Source of the DNA: Vigna angularis
Taxonomy: Eukaryota > Streptophyta > Magnoliopsida > Fabales > Fabaceae
Length of the DNA: 64,000 nucleotides
Direction: 5' to 3'
Assembly: GCF_016808095.1 (NCBI RefSeq)
Contig: NC_068971.1
Location: forward strand, 33,589,631 to 33,653,630
The notes below the pieces were generated by a model. It did not search any database and was not told where the DNA came from. It saw nothing but the letters and a program-made list of their open reading frames with translations. Below, in pieces: positions 27,107-39,339 of the stretch. Every line of letters begins with the position of its first letter. The stretch's first letter is position 1. The translations under genes and the position numbers were made by a program.

Positions 27107-29939
27107 ACACTTCTTCATATGATCTATGTAATGAGGGCTAAAACTCTTAGCAGTGGATTTCATGAAATCTTTTCTCAACTCTTAAGTTACTTGTGGTATA
27201 TATTCAAAATAAGAACCTCAAAACTGTCAGAAAGTACCTTTCTGGATTTTGTTGCAGCTACAGCTAGCTCTCTTGCTGTTGGAAATCCTCTAAGCAGTTT
27301 CCAAAATTTCCCTCAAAAGTTTTCTTATTAGTTGTTGCAACTCCTTCCTTGGCTGCCTATTCCTAAAATAAAAGATCAAGTTAAAATACAAGATACACGC
27401 AGCCTCTTCTGAATTTGACTTTCAGATCAAGATAAAAAGTGAAAAAACTTATAGATATAAACAACTTTCTAGCACTACAAAAACTAGAAAATAGCAGTTA
27501 AATTTATGTACAATAACATACACTCGGTTAACTCTTTCCCACATCATCTTCTTGATATTCTTCTCCTCCTCATTGATATTGATGTGTATCTTCAATAAGT
27601 TATAATTTAAGTGAGTGTGTTTCAGATATACACATCAACATCACAATCATCAATATCAGACAAAGTTTTTGATTCATCTTCTCTAAGTGAATATATTCAT
27701 TATCTTTGGCGACCTCATTCTCAACATTATCCTCATTCTTTGCACTAACAAATACACTAATTCCATTTCCACAAGCTTCCCTATTATAAACCAGTTACAG
27801 AGTAGTATACAAACAAATAATTTTCTGATAATAAGTTACAATTTAAACCTAACAAAAATACTTCGGTTAAGATTAAACCATTCACAGTGATAAATTAACA
27901 GTAGAATTGACCAATGCTCATTTTCTGATAATACACACATTGCTACAGCAGCAACATATTGCGGCAGAAACACTACACGGTGTTCAAAAGGACTCCTCAA
28001 GATTTTATCCTAATCTCCTATATTCATTGTTCTGGAAATAATAATGGTCCAAACACATTCCTAGACTTTGTAATAGTCAAGCTTTGCATAATAATGTTTG
28101 TGAGACATTGGACTAAGACCACATTTGTGCTGAAATGTATCAACTAAAAAGCACCTAACCCACCTCACTGCACTGGGAATGGTCAGTCTTATTACTTTCT
28201 TGGTTACCAAATGCAACGGGTTAAATAGAAACAATAACGATAGCTTTCTTCAACGTGTGATAGCTTTTTTCAACGTGTGACAACCCTTTCAGAGAATTCA
28301 ATGTAGAGATATTCACTTATGTCATTGATTCCAGATGATAATGAAGGTAAGATTTTAAGAGTGAGGTTGATACAGAGGGAGTTAATTTCTTCAGTCCAGT
28401 TTATAAAGAAAATAGAAGTTAGAAAGGGGTTAAGTTTTCCAAAGTGAAGGGTCCAACCATTAAAAAATATCAGTTCAGAGGAACTTTCCATCGAACAAAA
28501 CTAGTGCACTACAATACTTGCTCTCCTAGAAACCATAACTCTGCAAAGGAAAAATAAAAATCAAACCCAAAACATAAGTGAACCCAATCCACATATCCCA
28601 TCAACCAAATCAAGCATCGAGTTATGAAGAAGTGGCTGAATTGCTTCTGAAAAATGAAAAAATTCAATGTGAAACAAAGAATTGGTGTTGTCCATTGATA
28701 AATAAAAGCAAATATTGCATAAAGTATTAAAAGAAACGTTAACCTCGACACGGAAGACAATGGTAGTTGAGGAATGTAAGGTTCATAGAAAAAGAATTTT
28801 TGTTCACATTTTGAATAAAGGAGAGGAAAGGCTGAACCGACCCTGGCCCTAGCCCTCCCAACCCACCTCATGAGGAGCTTTGAGGGTTGGAGGCTTTGAA
28901 GAAGCCCTTTGCTCCGTGGGTCACAAAACTGAGGCTTAGCATTTGAAAGGGCGAGGGTTGATCCGTGAGTTAAAAATTAAAGTGACAATCTAATAAGGAG
29001 AAATATTCCATTTAATAGAGGGTGAGGGTAGTGGAAGAAAATAAAAAGCAAAAGAATGTTTCAAAATACATGACCCAAATTTTAATCGGAACACTTTCTA
29101 AATGCCATTATAATTTAACATGAGTCACGTTTAGTCTTTAAATAATAAGACTCAACTGAGTAAAAAAATATAAAAAACAAAACACATGAAATATCTGAAT
29201 ATAGAAACAAATTCACTAATTAAACCTTCAAACTAACTTCTCCATATAATTTTTAAACAAATATAAAAATATAATAACTTTTAAATTAACATTACTTTAT
29301 AATTGTTAAAAAAATTATTTTATTGTTTGCCTCTTGTTCTTTTTAAAATGCTTATAAAATATTTCCTCAAACAAACTCGTGAGTAAGTTATGTCCTTTAA
29401 GAGAGTAAAATGCAACATTATTTGACTTATACCTTAAGTCCAGTAATATTTGGTAAAGATAAGAAAAATAACCTGAATGAAAATAAAATAGACAAGTGAT
29501 ACTAAGAAAGAAATAAAACAAATTGAAAACTTTTAGTTTAAAATATTGAGTGAAAAGAGTGACTAAGAGAGGGATAAAGATATGTAATAAAAAATAAGTA
29601 GATCAATAGATCTCGCCACTTTTTAAAATTATTTTTTCTCTTTACCAAGCAACCTACATTAACTTCATCCATTCAACCAAACATAAATACATCCATTCAT
29701 ACCCTTTCTGTAGTGACATAGATGGGAAGAGTTTTATTGCATTAAGAATAAACCAGAACTCAAGAAACTCACATCGCAAAACTAAAGTTGACTGTTTTAA
29801 GTATCAGTTATACCAATTAAAATCATTCAGGCACCCTACGAGAAACAAATCAAATATAAATTATTCAAGTTATGTAGTTTCATATTATCTTCAACCTAGA
29901 AACAACAGAGACAACAAGTTCGGATACTGTTAAGCCCAA
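27107..29939. other. Intergenic DNA, no recognised gene
   Basis: A minus-strand segment at about 27240-27362 has plausible splice signals and partial open frames, but the protein is not recognisable and in-frame stops occur in each frame. The other open frames, such as 28270-28491 and 28509-28871 on the minus strand, lack known domains. The 3' UTR of the TMCO1-like gene should occupy the right edge. Confidence 0.4.
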
Positions 29940-30509
29940 TCAACTGGTCTTTGGATCAGGCATGGGAAATAGGCCAGCACTTGCACCTCTGGGCGGTGCA
30001 AAACCCAAGAACTTCTGCAAATTTGTTCTGATGCTAATGGAACACAAGAAGTACAGAAATGCCATGGAACAATCAGTGGGATCATTACCCTGCAACCCTC
30101 GATGGCTCATCTTCATAATAAGCCCAAAAGGTTTGAAGGGCAATTTGGCAACTACCTTGCCTTCGAAGAGTGAATTCAGCAATCCAAAGACTACAAAGAG
30201 AACCAGAGCCACCACACCCCCAGACTTGAACTTGAAGAGAGACAGATCACGACTCGATTCTTTGAGGCTTGTCTCAACACGATCAATCTTTTTGGTCTTG
30301 GACTTCTTGATGTTGATTTTATTGCTGTCTGTCTTCATGGTCTCAAGTTTCTTGGAGGCCTTGTCAATGGAGGACCGAAGATTTTTGTAAGAATTGGTCC
30401 GATAGATAAGAACCCATGAGATAGCCTCACAAACAATAGCTGTGCAGAAGGAGATACCAACTACAGTGAGGCCATCAGAGTACTTGAAATCTGAGAAAGG
30501 ATATGCCAT
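29940..30509 (-). CDS. TMCO1: TMCO1-like ER membrane protein
   Basis: 189 codons on one exon, the full length of human and plant TMCO1 (about 188 residues). N-terminal hydrophobic segment (residues about 15-36, containing EAISWVLIYRT), basic coiled coil (about 42-90, Lys-rich), second hydrophobic segment (about 97-115), the conserved GKVVAKLPFKPF motif, MSHRGLQGNDPTDCSMAFLYFLC with the third membrane segment, and a Pro-rich tail ending PDPKTS. The family belongs to the Oxa1/EMC3/GET1 group. In animals it sits in the ER, associates with a ribosome-translocon complex and has been reported as a calcium-load-activated channel; plant roles are little known. It is open and conserved throughout, so probably functional. 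The start ATG at 30509 gives MAYPFSDF, consistent with family N-termini. Confidence 0.95.
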   Translation of the reverse strand: MAYPFSDFKYSDGLTVVGISFCTAIVCEAISWVLIYRTNSYKNLRSSIDKASKKLETMKTDSNKINIKKSKTKKIDRVETSLKESSRDLSLFKFKSGGVVALVLFVVFGLLNSLFEGKVVAKLPFKPFGLIMKMSHRGLQGNDPTDCSMAFLYFLCSISIRTNLQKFLGFAPPRGASAGLFPMPDPKTS

Positions 30510-31118
30510 AGGAAGACTTTAACCAAAAATCTACGCCAAAATGAGAAGGCCAACTCGGATCTTGATCAGAAATGTTAAAAAACGTCCAAATCCTGTTTAA
30601 AATATAAAATAAAATTAATCACACCCTATACTGACTCCTCAATAAAATAACAGGGCAATATAAGCGGCACTCCAAGAATTGAGCTAACGTGAGACTTCCC
30701 AACAAATTTCATATATTGGCTTGAAATTGGAACAAATTTCATATATTGGTTTGAAATCGGAACAGCTATCGTCCATCAACACCGCAAACCAAAACAATTC
30801 ATGAGCCAGTGACAAGAGAAAACAACCAGGTGAAGCAATACCAATTATCTCCAAATTACTATATACTCTTCATCATAGATTAACTTGACCCTGATTTATT
30901 TCAATATTTGTTTTGTTTGAACCAGGATTAATTGCACCTTTTGCATAAAATGTGTGTAAATTTTCCCCAAAGTTGTTTACAAGCCAATTATGCATCTTTT
31001 CTTTGGGGTTTAATGGTGGATTAGGGATATGAAATCATTTTAGAAGTTTAGATGCAAGAAATTTAGTAAAAATTCTATAAGAAAAGGAGGATTTTGTAGC
31101 ATGTGATACTAGGTTAGA

Positions 31119-31155
31119 AGAAGAAGAAGAAGAAGAAGAAGAAGAAGAAGAAGAA
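31119..31155. repeat. (GAA)n microsatellite
   Basis: About twelve perfect GAA units in the region upstream of the TMCO1-like coding exon. Likely length-variable. Confidence 0.95.
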
Positions 31156-31989
31156 ATACGAGGTTTTCTATTTTATTTGGGGTGAAATATGATTTTTTAG
31201 TTGGTGAATTAAATTTGAAGGTTTAAGAGAATTTAATTGATTAAGTTGCATGATTTTAGTGAAAACATTGACAATATAATAGTTTTAGGTAGAAAAATTC
31301 TGTGGGCGGACCAAATTAGGTTGATTTTAAGAATAGTAGGACTTAATTAGCTCATAAAAACTTATGAGACCTACAAGAAATATCACCAAAGAGCTAGCCT
31401 AACAAACTCAGGCTTTTTGCAGTCGATGGGCTCATTATAGAACTTAAAAAGACTAAAAGTGCAGAAACACAAAGCTAAAATGAAATAAAATTCTTTGAAA
31501 ATAAGATCAAAAGAACTTATCCATAGGCAGCTACTTTTATCAAATTTTCACAACTGTTTAATAAAACAGAGAGCTAACAAACATTGTGTCCTGTGTAACA
31601 AGGACCAACAGTGAATTGGGACTTGGTCTTTACTACCTTTCGGTCAAAATTAATCTATTAATCAATTAAAGTTGAGTTTTCTAAGACACTGATCAATTAA
31701 AGTTGAGTTTTCTAAGACACTAATGAATTAAATTCTCAATCTATTAATCAAGAAAAAAGCATCAGTGCTCTACAAAAAGAACAGGATTGTTATACCTGAC
31801 CAAGTAGCTTCCCTTCAAGTCTGAGGTTTCAGTATAAATCCTGGAAATTCAGAAGAAGAAAAAAAGGAAACTGATGTGAAGTTACATCGTATAGAAGCAA
31901 CAAACATTATATTATACAATCAAAAACAAAATACATCACATCACACCATAATTCAGAGTAACCAGATTCCCAGAATCAAATCCATCAAT

Positions 31990-32463
31990 TTCAATGAAAA
32001 ATGTCAACGAACTTTAGAGTTCTGAGAGTAAATTCATTCTTCAATACAAAGAAACCAGTAGCAAAACAAACTAACACATTGTTTAGGTGATTATTGGAAT
32101 CTCATTTTAAGAATGCACAGTCAGAATAAAAACACAGCAGTTATTAAATAATAAATGCCTTATCACCAACTTCATTAATTAGTAGAGAAATCAAATCCTG
32201 TGCAACCCCCTTTGAGCTCAATGAAAATTTTCAACAGTACAGTAAAATTTGATTCTTCAATACAAAGAAACCAGTAGCAAAACAAACTAACACATTGTTT
32301 AGGTGATTATTTGAATCTCATTTTAAGAATGCGCAATCAGAAAACACAGCAGTTATTAAATAATAAATGCCTTATCACCAACTTCATCAATTAGTAGAGA
32401 AATCAAATCATGTGCTACCCCCTTTGAGCTCAATGAAAATTTTCAACAGTACAGTAAAATTTG
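31990..32463. repeat. 216-bp tandem duplication
   Basis: Two copies offset by 216 bp. Shared blocks include TTCAATACAAAGAAACCAGT, AACACATTGTTTAGGTGATT and TAAATAATAAATGCCTTATC. A third partial copy starts near 32430 (CTCAATGAAAATTTTCAACA). The copies differ at few sites, so this is a recent local duplication. Confidence 0.9.
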
Positions 32464-32900
32464 CCTCTACTGTTTATCAAGATCGTATAATGAGCAAACA
32501 TTCGCAGAGAAAGGAGAAGTTTCAAAGTTATAAGATATCGTACAACTCCGTAAGCGAACCAAAAAAGAACAAAATTTGAAGAAAAAATATGATGAATTGT
32601 TTCTCTTTTTTCTAATACCGCCGTCCAAATCCGAACCAGATCCGTAGTGAACCAACAGAAACCAACCACAGAAAGAAGAAAAATCGCTCATTTTCTGAAA
32701 CGCGGATCCATAAATAGATCCAAATTAAACAGTCACAGCACTCAGTGCTTTGCTGTTGGATCTACTATTTGCGTAGAAATTTGAATTTAACTTCTCTTTT
32801 ACCTGTCTAATGGCAGAGGTGTCGGTTTGGAAGTCCCACACGGTTGCAGGGTTCCCGGTGGTGGCGCTTCTCGTTCCCGTGCCCCCTTCTTCCTTGTAAA

Positions 32901-35900
32901 ATCAAATAAAATTAAATTATAATGTCACTCTCAGAGGTAACTGGGTGTATAGCCCATTCAGCCCAATATATATTTATTTCTGCAGATATATCTTATATCT
33001 TGATTTTAAAAGTACAACTAATTTTTAAAATTTAAGCATACTTTATTCTTATTGATATTTAATTATTCCGTAAATAAAATAATTTAAATATGTTTTCATA
33101 TATAAATGTAAAATGCTAACATCACGGAAAAGACTCTACCAATCTTTTGAATAATTTGAAGTAGTATTTATTTGAAAATTTTATTTTGGTGTGGATATTT
33201 GTGTTAATTAAATAACTGAAATTTAGAGCTACGCCAACCAATTTATCAAAAGTTATCTGATTTCTAATAGTATATCTAAAACTACTTTTTTATAAAATAG
33301 TAAATGCCTTTTTAAATGTAAAGTTGGAAAAAAAATGTATAGTTAATATGCTATGTAAAATATGAATTATAATAAATTTGTACTGTAATTTTGGAAAAAC
33401 ATAATTAGATATGATAAATTTACCCCATATCTCTATAATAAATATTATTTACTTAAAATTTAACTCCAACATCAATATATGCGTCTCTGAAGTGATAATC
33501 CCTTTGACTCTTTTATTAAAATAATAATAAATAATTAAATATAATATACTAAATTTATTAATAACAAATAATTTATCATTTCTTCTAAACTATTTCCAAT
33601 CAACTACCTTCTCACAATCATGTACAAAGATTTCTATTGGTGAATTGAAGCAAGTTTATTTTATATACTTGTTAATACAAACTTTTTAGAATTAAATATG
33701 TTTTTGTCTTTTAATTTTAATTAAAAATTAGAATTAGTCTCTTTATAAAATTTTAAACTAATTTAATCTCTCACTTTTACAACTACATGAATTTAGTTCT
33801 TTTAACCAAATTTTGTTAAATTTATTTGAGATTTTAAATGTGTTTTTTAAGTGTAAATAACTTAAATGATATTGTGAAATATATTTGAAACATTAGATAA
33901 ACTTAATAAAATATGGTTTAAATGACTAAATCTACATATTTCTAAAATTAAGAGACTAAATTGGGTAAAGTTTCGAAAAGGAATTAATTTTAATTTTCAC
34001 TAATATGAAACGCGAATTATTTGTCAATGAACCCTAATTCAAAGAAAGAACTTTGACTTTCAAAAACAACTCTGAGTTTATGAATCCTAAATTTCCAAAA
34101 AGCTATTCCAGCAAAAGAAGCAAAATCCTTAAATTATGACAATGTGAAGTGCAAATGAACTCTAATTTCCCAGAATGAATTCCCAATTTTTGAAATTTAT
34201 TTTCAATTTTTATGAACCCCCGAGTTTCTTTTCTCAATCATCCATAATTTAAAGAAACTATTCAATTTAATTCACTTTTGCCAAATTCTTTAAATTAAAG
34301 AAAAAAATACATGTCAGAATCACCTAAAATAAATAACAAACTCTACATCATTTAAAAAATTAACATTAACATGCCACGTATACGTCTAACGAGGTTGCTC
34401 CAATTTAATGGCATGACTTTAATTGTACCAATTTTGCAAAATTTAAGACTCAGACAAAAAATAAGTAAGAAACCTATTTGAGATTCTGACAAAAAAAAGA
34501 ATCTAGAAAATGATTAAACCTTATATCTACTAAAAAAGGTTTTTTATGTCAGTTTTGGAAAACTGACATATATACAAGTCGTATAGAAAGTGAAAACTTT
34601 TTGTACCGACTCTAAAATCAATATAAAAAGTCAAAATTTCATGTCAGTTCTAAACTCGATATAGAAAGTCCACTTGGTTGCATTTGGTTTCTTTTTCTCC
34701 ATTGATTTCTATAATCAGAATCTATGAATACATTAAATTTTCCATTGCTTCAGTGTCGAATCATCTCCATCTTCATATAAACATTCAATCATTCATCCAC
34801 CTATTTTCACATTTTCAAACCCGCAACACGATTCACATTTATCATGACTCTCTTCATCCTCATTTCTTTATCACGTCATCTTCTTTCTCCTTCATCAAAA
34901 CACATGATAGTTCTGCAATTTGCACCATCACATCTCCATTTTCATCACTCGTAAACCATCTTCATCCATCTATTTGACCCTCATCACCATAACATAAAAC
35001 CCAACACACACAAAATTCAAAACACAACCCAAAAATAGAGGCACGTTTCAAGTAGTTTCAACCACTTTGCACACGCACAAAGGCATCCACTTCCACTCAA
35101 TGCCAATTTCTAGCACCTTTATCTTCCTCTCCACACCAGTAAAGAGAAAACCCAAAGCAACCAACCAACGTAACAAAACAAAAATCAATTGAGAAGGGAA
35201 GAAGATGGAGGGTTAGCCGACAATAAAAGACCAAGGTTGAATAGGAGAAAGAGAAAGCGAAATCGGTGGCAACCTAGGCCTAACTGAGGAGATGTAAGAA
35301 TGGTTCTCGAAGCTAGTGGTGTGAGCAAAGATATGAGGGGAAGCAGGAACCATTTTTTCTAACATATATCAATGAAAGTACTTAATATAATGAGGTTCTA
35401 AGTAGCATTAGTAATTAAAAGTAAACTAATTCATATTACAAATTCATGGTTAAATAATATTTTCTTTCAAAATACATTCAAAATAAAGTCATAAGTACTT
35501 CAATTTGTAACTATGGACTTAATATAATTTTTGTAAAAGATAAATCTATGATCTAAAATACCCTTATACTAATTCTTCAGTTCCTTATTCCAACTCTAAA
35601 GTTATCATCCCCATTAGCTTGTATATTTACTCCCATATATATAAAATATACAATCATGACATAAGAAAATAAACAAGAGGTACACAGATGCAAGGATAAG
35701 CTAATTTTTCATAAGAATAAACTCAAATAGAAAGAGATAATATATTCTCAAAAATTCTCAAATTAAAACTTTGAAATAAAATAAAATTAGTTTACTAAAG
35801 TTAATGCATTGTACTACAAGGACATAAATTCAACCCTTAACTTAGTCTTTTTCCTTTTTCTCATTAACATTCAATTACTCAATCAGCTAACATTTTTCCA

Positions 35901-36839
35901 TAAAAAAATAAAAAACCAATCAAAATATTTGAATGGTTCACATTCTTTAACACCAGTTATTCAACTAGCTCATTCAATTCTCAGCTCAAATGGCTCAAAC
36001 AAAAATTAAAGCAACCCAAAAACGTAAACAATTCACATTCATCAAACCAAAACCTAGATATCAACCCTCATGTATCAAATAAATATCAACTCAAAGTGGT
36101 TCAAACAACACAATAAATCTGGATCCCACTTTTGGAAGACTGTATTGAATGAACTCGTGAAACTTTGCACTTGTCATGCTTGCTCCCAAATGCTCCATTG
36201 TTCCACCACTTAGGCCAATGTCTCTAACTAAGCCATGACAATGTTAACCCCACTAGCTTCCTAACTATGACTCTCTTTCATATCATACCATATTCCATAT
36301 GGAGCCTCCTTTGACTCACACCACCTAGATATCATACTCTATGTAAGTGTGATACTAGTTGAGTCAGAATAGTCTCACCCTCCAAAGTCCCCTTCAATAC
36401 AATTTTACACCCTAAGCACAATAGTATTTTCCGGTGAAAATAGCTAATGGAACTCAACTAGAGTCCTGATCTTAGTCTAGGTGATCCATTCAAATAGTCA
36501 CTAAGGAATCATACTGAAGTTTGGTGATCTTAGGCTCTAGGTGCCAAGATTGACCTAGAGTTACATTCAAAGAAAACTCTCAAGACATGATTACTTGCAG
36601 AGAGGGATAAAGTATTGTAGTCAAACTTCAACATGTTTTCATAAACAAGACGACAATCATTTTCAAATCTAAAATGTTTTACAACACATTTTGCTATGTT
36701 TTCATAAATCAACTTTGTTTCATACTCCATGAAAATCATTTACTATTTTATTCACAATTTAACTAACTAAAACATTGTGCTTTCTGTCAAATCCTTGTGA
36801 ATATGACACTTGTGATACTCCAAAATTACCCAATATATT
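32901..36839. other. AT-rich intergenic DNA with decayed transposons
   Basis: No gene seen. It contains a MITE near 33695-34010 and a possible CACTA-like end near 34530-34680 (CTACTAAAAAAGG followed by repeated ATGTCAGTT and GACATATA words) without a matching right end. The open frame at 34678-34977 is Ser/His/Ile-rich with no domain. Confidence 0.4.
33695..34010. mobile_element. MITE-like inverted repeat
   Basis: Imperfect inverted arms about 110 bp long. The left carries TTAGTCTCTTTATAAAATT and AATTTAGTTCTTTTAACC. The right carries their counterparts GACTAAATCTACATATTT and AAGAGACTAAATTGGG. There is no ORF. A similar half element may lie at about 39118-39240. Confidence 0.55.
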
Positions 36840-36879
36840 TGCTGGTATATTTGGTTACTTTGTGGTATAAACCTAATAC

Positions 36880-37350
36880 ATTGTCTAGTTGAGCTTCACC
36901 CACTCCTGGTTGTGTAGTATTCTTCAACACTCTCGGTATTCCTACATGCTCTTAGTATCAACATGATACACTGTCTAATTGAGTTTACCCACTCCTAGTT
37001 GTCCTTGTACACCAATAGCCACCTGCTATAGTGACCTTGACTGAGTTTCACCCACTCCTAATTGTAAAGTATTCTTCACCACTCTTGGTATCCCTAGACA
37101 ATCCTGGTATCCCCTTATACGTTGTCTAATTGAGTTTAACACACTCCTAGTTGTCCTTGTCAACCCAGTAACCACTTGTTATTGTGACCTAGACTGAGTT
37201 TCACCCACTCTTGGTTACGCAATATTCTTCACCACTCCTGGTATCCCTAATCAATGAATAACTCTTATTACCCTATACTAGTTGAGTTTCACCCACTCGT
37301 GGTTTCCACTAGACAATCCTAATATCCTCTGATACACTGCCTAGTAATCC
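36880..37350. repeat. Alternating tandem repeat in copia LTR relic
   Basis: Units of about 90 bp (with ATTCTTCACCACTC and GGTATCCCTA) alternate with units of about 62 bp (with TAGTTGTCCTTGT and GTGACCT). Each begins near TGAGTTTCACCCACTC. Roughly three long and two short units. Confidence 0.7.
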
Positions 37351-37539
37351 TTAACTCTCCTGAGTTAATCAACAAGTGTTTTAATTTTCTTCAGAATGTG
37401 CAATCAAACTAATTACTTACAAGTCCTTAGACGGCTACTCTCATAGAGAGGATATATGTTCAATACAATATTGTCTACTGACTCGATAAGTGTTTCTCTT
37501 TTTTCACTCATCTTACAAATAGTAAGCTACTATTACAAT

Positions 37540-38001
37540 TACGGATGGCACGGATAGTTCGTAGTCGCGGATATTTACTACTCGCAGATTACGAGTAGCA
37601 AATATTTTAATACCCGCTTATAAACAGGTCGGGTGCGGGTATTAACTATCTGTACCCGCGAATATTCGCTACCCGCAAAAAAATAAAAAAAAAATTCTTT
37701 ATTAAGTTAAATTTAATTAAAGCTGAAATTAATTTATATTTTATAAGGTTAAATTTAATTAAAATTAAATTTTAATTTAATTTATATTATATTTTAGATA
37801 TTTTTTGTAATTTTATTTTAATAATTTATAAAAATATATATTTTTAAATATTATCGAGTATCCGCGAGTTTTAAAATACTCGCGAGTATTTTTTAAATGA
37901 GTATATGTGCAGGTAGAACACGGTTAGTGGGTGGTTTTTTTTTTCGGGTCTGGTTACGCATAGGCATTATCCGTGTTCAACCCGATATGTTGGCATCCCT
38001 A
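37540..38001. mobile_element. hAT-type MITE with 8-bp target duplication
   Basis: A 462-bp element starting TACGGATGGCACGG and ending TGTTGGCATCCCTA, which are imperfect inverted termini. It is flanked by exact 8-bp ATTACAAT duplications at 37532-37539 and 38002-38009, diagnostic for the hAT superfamily. Internally rich in TACCCGC, GCGAGTA and CGGGT words, and no ORF. Confidence 0.85.
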
Positions 38002-38867
38002 ATTACAATGAAGCTTAAGAGTATTTCTTAGTGTTTCGTTCTATCACTCTCTTTTCTTTTTCTCTCCTTACAAAGTAAGTTTATAACACTAAAGCCTGAG
38101 ATTGTTTCCTTTTCTTGAGCTCTTCTTTATTATCTCTACCCATGTGTAGAAGGATTTGACTCTAATAGCTCAAAGAGACTTCCTCGCTCAACTTTGATGA
38201 TGATTTATCTTTATGTTCTTTTTCTGCACATCGTCATCCTTTTCTTCTTTTATATGCTTCTATTTATACATATTTGATTATATAACTGTTATACGAAGCT
38301 TGTCTTGAGATTTGGTGATATTATCACTATTGGATGAAGCTTTTCCTTGTGTTTTGACTTTTCATATCTTTTAGCATAGATGGTAGTAGGTTGATGTCTT
38401 ATTGTTAGAACAAACATGTTTTTCAAAACTTTATCAAAAGTAGATTAGACTATTCATGTGACATGGCTTTTGATGAACGAAACTTTTTTCTTATATCTTC
38501 TTCTTCTTTCTAACTTTCATTTTTGACTTGTAAGTGAATGTTTGTAGTGGATAACCTACATAGTGTAGAATAGGTGTTTGCATAATAGATACATAATTTT
38601 TCTTATTTATCTTCTTACTTTTATATCCTAGCTATATTGTTTTTCTAATGATAACATTGTCATGCTCATTTTGTTTATTATTGTTTATTAAACTTCAAAA
38701 CATATGAAGGTGTTTAGATAGTTTAGTCTTATAAACAATCTTATCTTAACAACTTATTCTCTCCAATAGTACTCGTCCCTTCTGGCTCAAGTCATCCAAG
38801 TGCGACAATTGGTAATAAAAACGATAATCAATAAACATAATTAATTTACCTCATACAATGTGTTATT

Positions 38868-39048
38868 TATAATACTATTCATGGATACCTGGATGAGCCT
38901 AAGCCATGTGGTCTAATTACCTTGTTTGATCCTAATTTAAACCTTTACAATAAACTATAATTTGCAAATGTCAATAAGTTGGTCATATTCATTTAGGTCG
39001 AATACATGTCGGCTTAGATGATCGAGATATTCTTAGATAAACAATACT
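38868..39048 (+). repeat. Long direct repeat, copy 1
   Basis: About 180 bp that recurs at 41222-41400 in the same orientation. Matching blocks include TACTATTCATGGATCC-like, AAATGTCAATAAGTT and GGTTTAGATGAT-like sequences, with substitutions at roughly one site in eight. Confidence 0.8.
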
Positions 39049-39339
39049 CATATTGGCATGGCCGAGATGTGCTCGGACATGTTCTATATAATACATAATG
39101 TGTTTATATATTTTTGGGTTAATTATGTTTTCGTTCTTAAACTTACATGCGAAATTGGAATTCATTTCTCTCTCAAACTTTAATACATTTTGGTTTCCAA
39201 ATTTTAGAAATGAATGAATATAGTCATTTTGACCTAATTATTAAAGAAAAATTCGTCTATACGAACAAACGATCTCATATTTTGAAATTTAATCAAATAA
39301 CATTGAAACAGATTAATAATCAGAAAATAACTTAGGATA

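Larger units (their letters stand above)
30510..32900 (-). promoter_or_regulatory. Presumed 5' UTR, leader introns and promoter of the TMCO1-like gene
   Basis: No coding gene seen. By position, the GC-richer pieces near 31795-31850, 32480-32720 and 32800-32890 are candidate leader exons read leftward, but I cannot fix splice sites. The stretch contains a GAA run at about 31119-31155, a 36-bp tandem duplication at about 31655-31735, a 31-bp duplication at about 30698-30765 and the 216-bp duplication at 31990-32463. Confidence 0.4.
36840..38700 (-). mobile_element. Copia-type LTR relic, reverse orientation, with hAT MITE inside
   Basis: An array at about 36880-37350 repeats motifs such as GAGTTTCACCCACTCCT, CCACTCCTGGTATCCCTA and TAGTTGTCCTTGT in alternating long and short units. 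The reverse complement resembles the ACTAGGAGTGGT and AATACTCA motifs in the plus-strand LTR relic at 39340-41200. This points to related copia LTRs in opposite orientation. Ends are not certain. A 462-bp hAT MITE lies inside. Confidence 0.5.

Noticed and set aside
27240..27362. Possible minus-strand exon with GT/AG-like borders
   Set aside because: Each frame has stops or no recognisable similarity. It does not fit the missing part of the nearby dehydrogenase.
32816..32900. Short plus-strand frame starting MAEVSVWKSH
   Set aside because: It ends after about 29 codons with no continuing exon recognised. It is more likely part of the TMCO1-like gene's leader region on the other strand.
34678..34977. 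99-codon open frame
   Set aside because: Composition reflects AT-rich, CATC-rich DNA. No domain, no splice partners.
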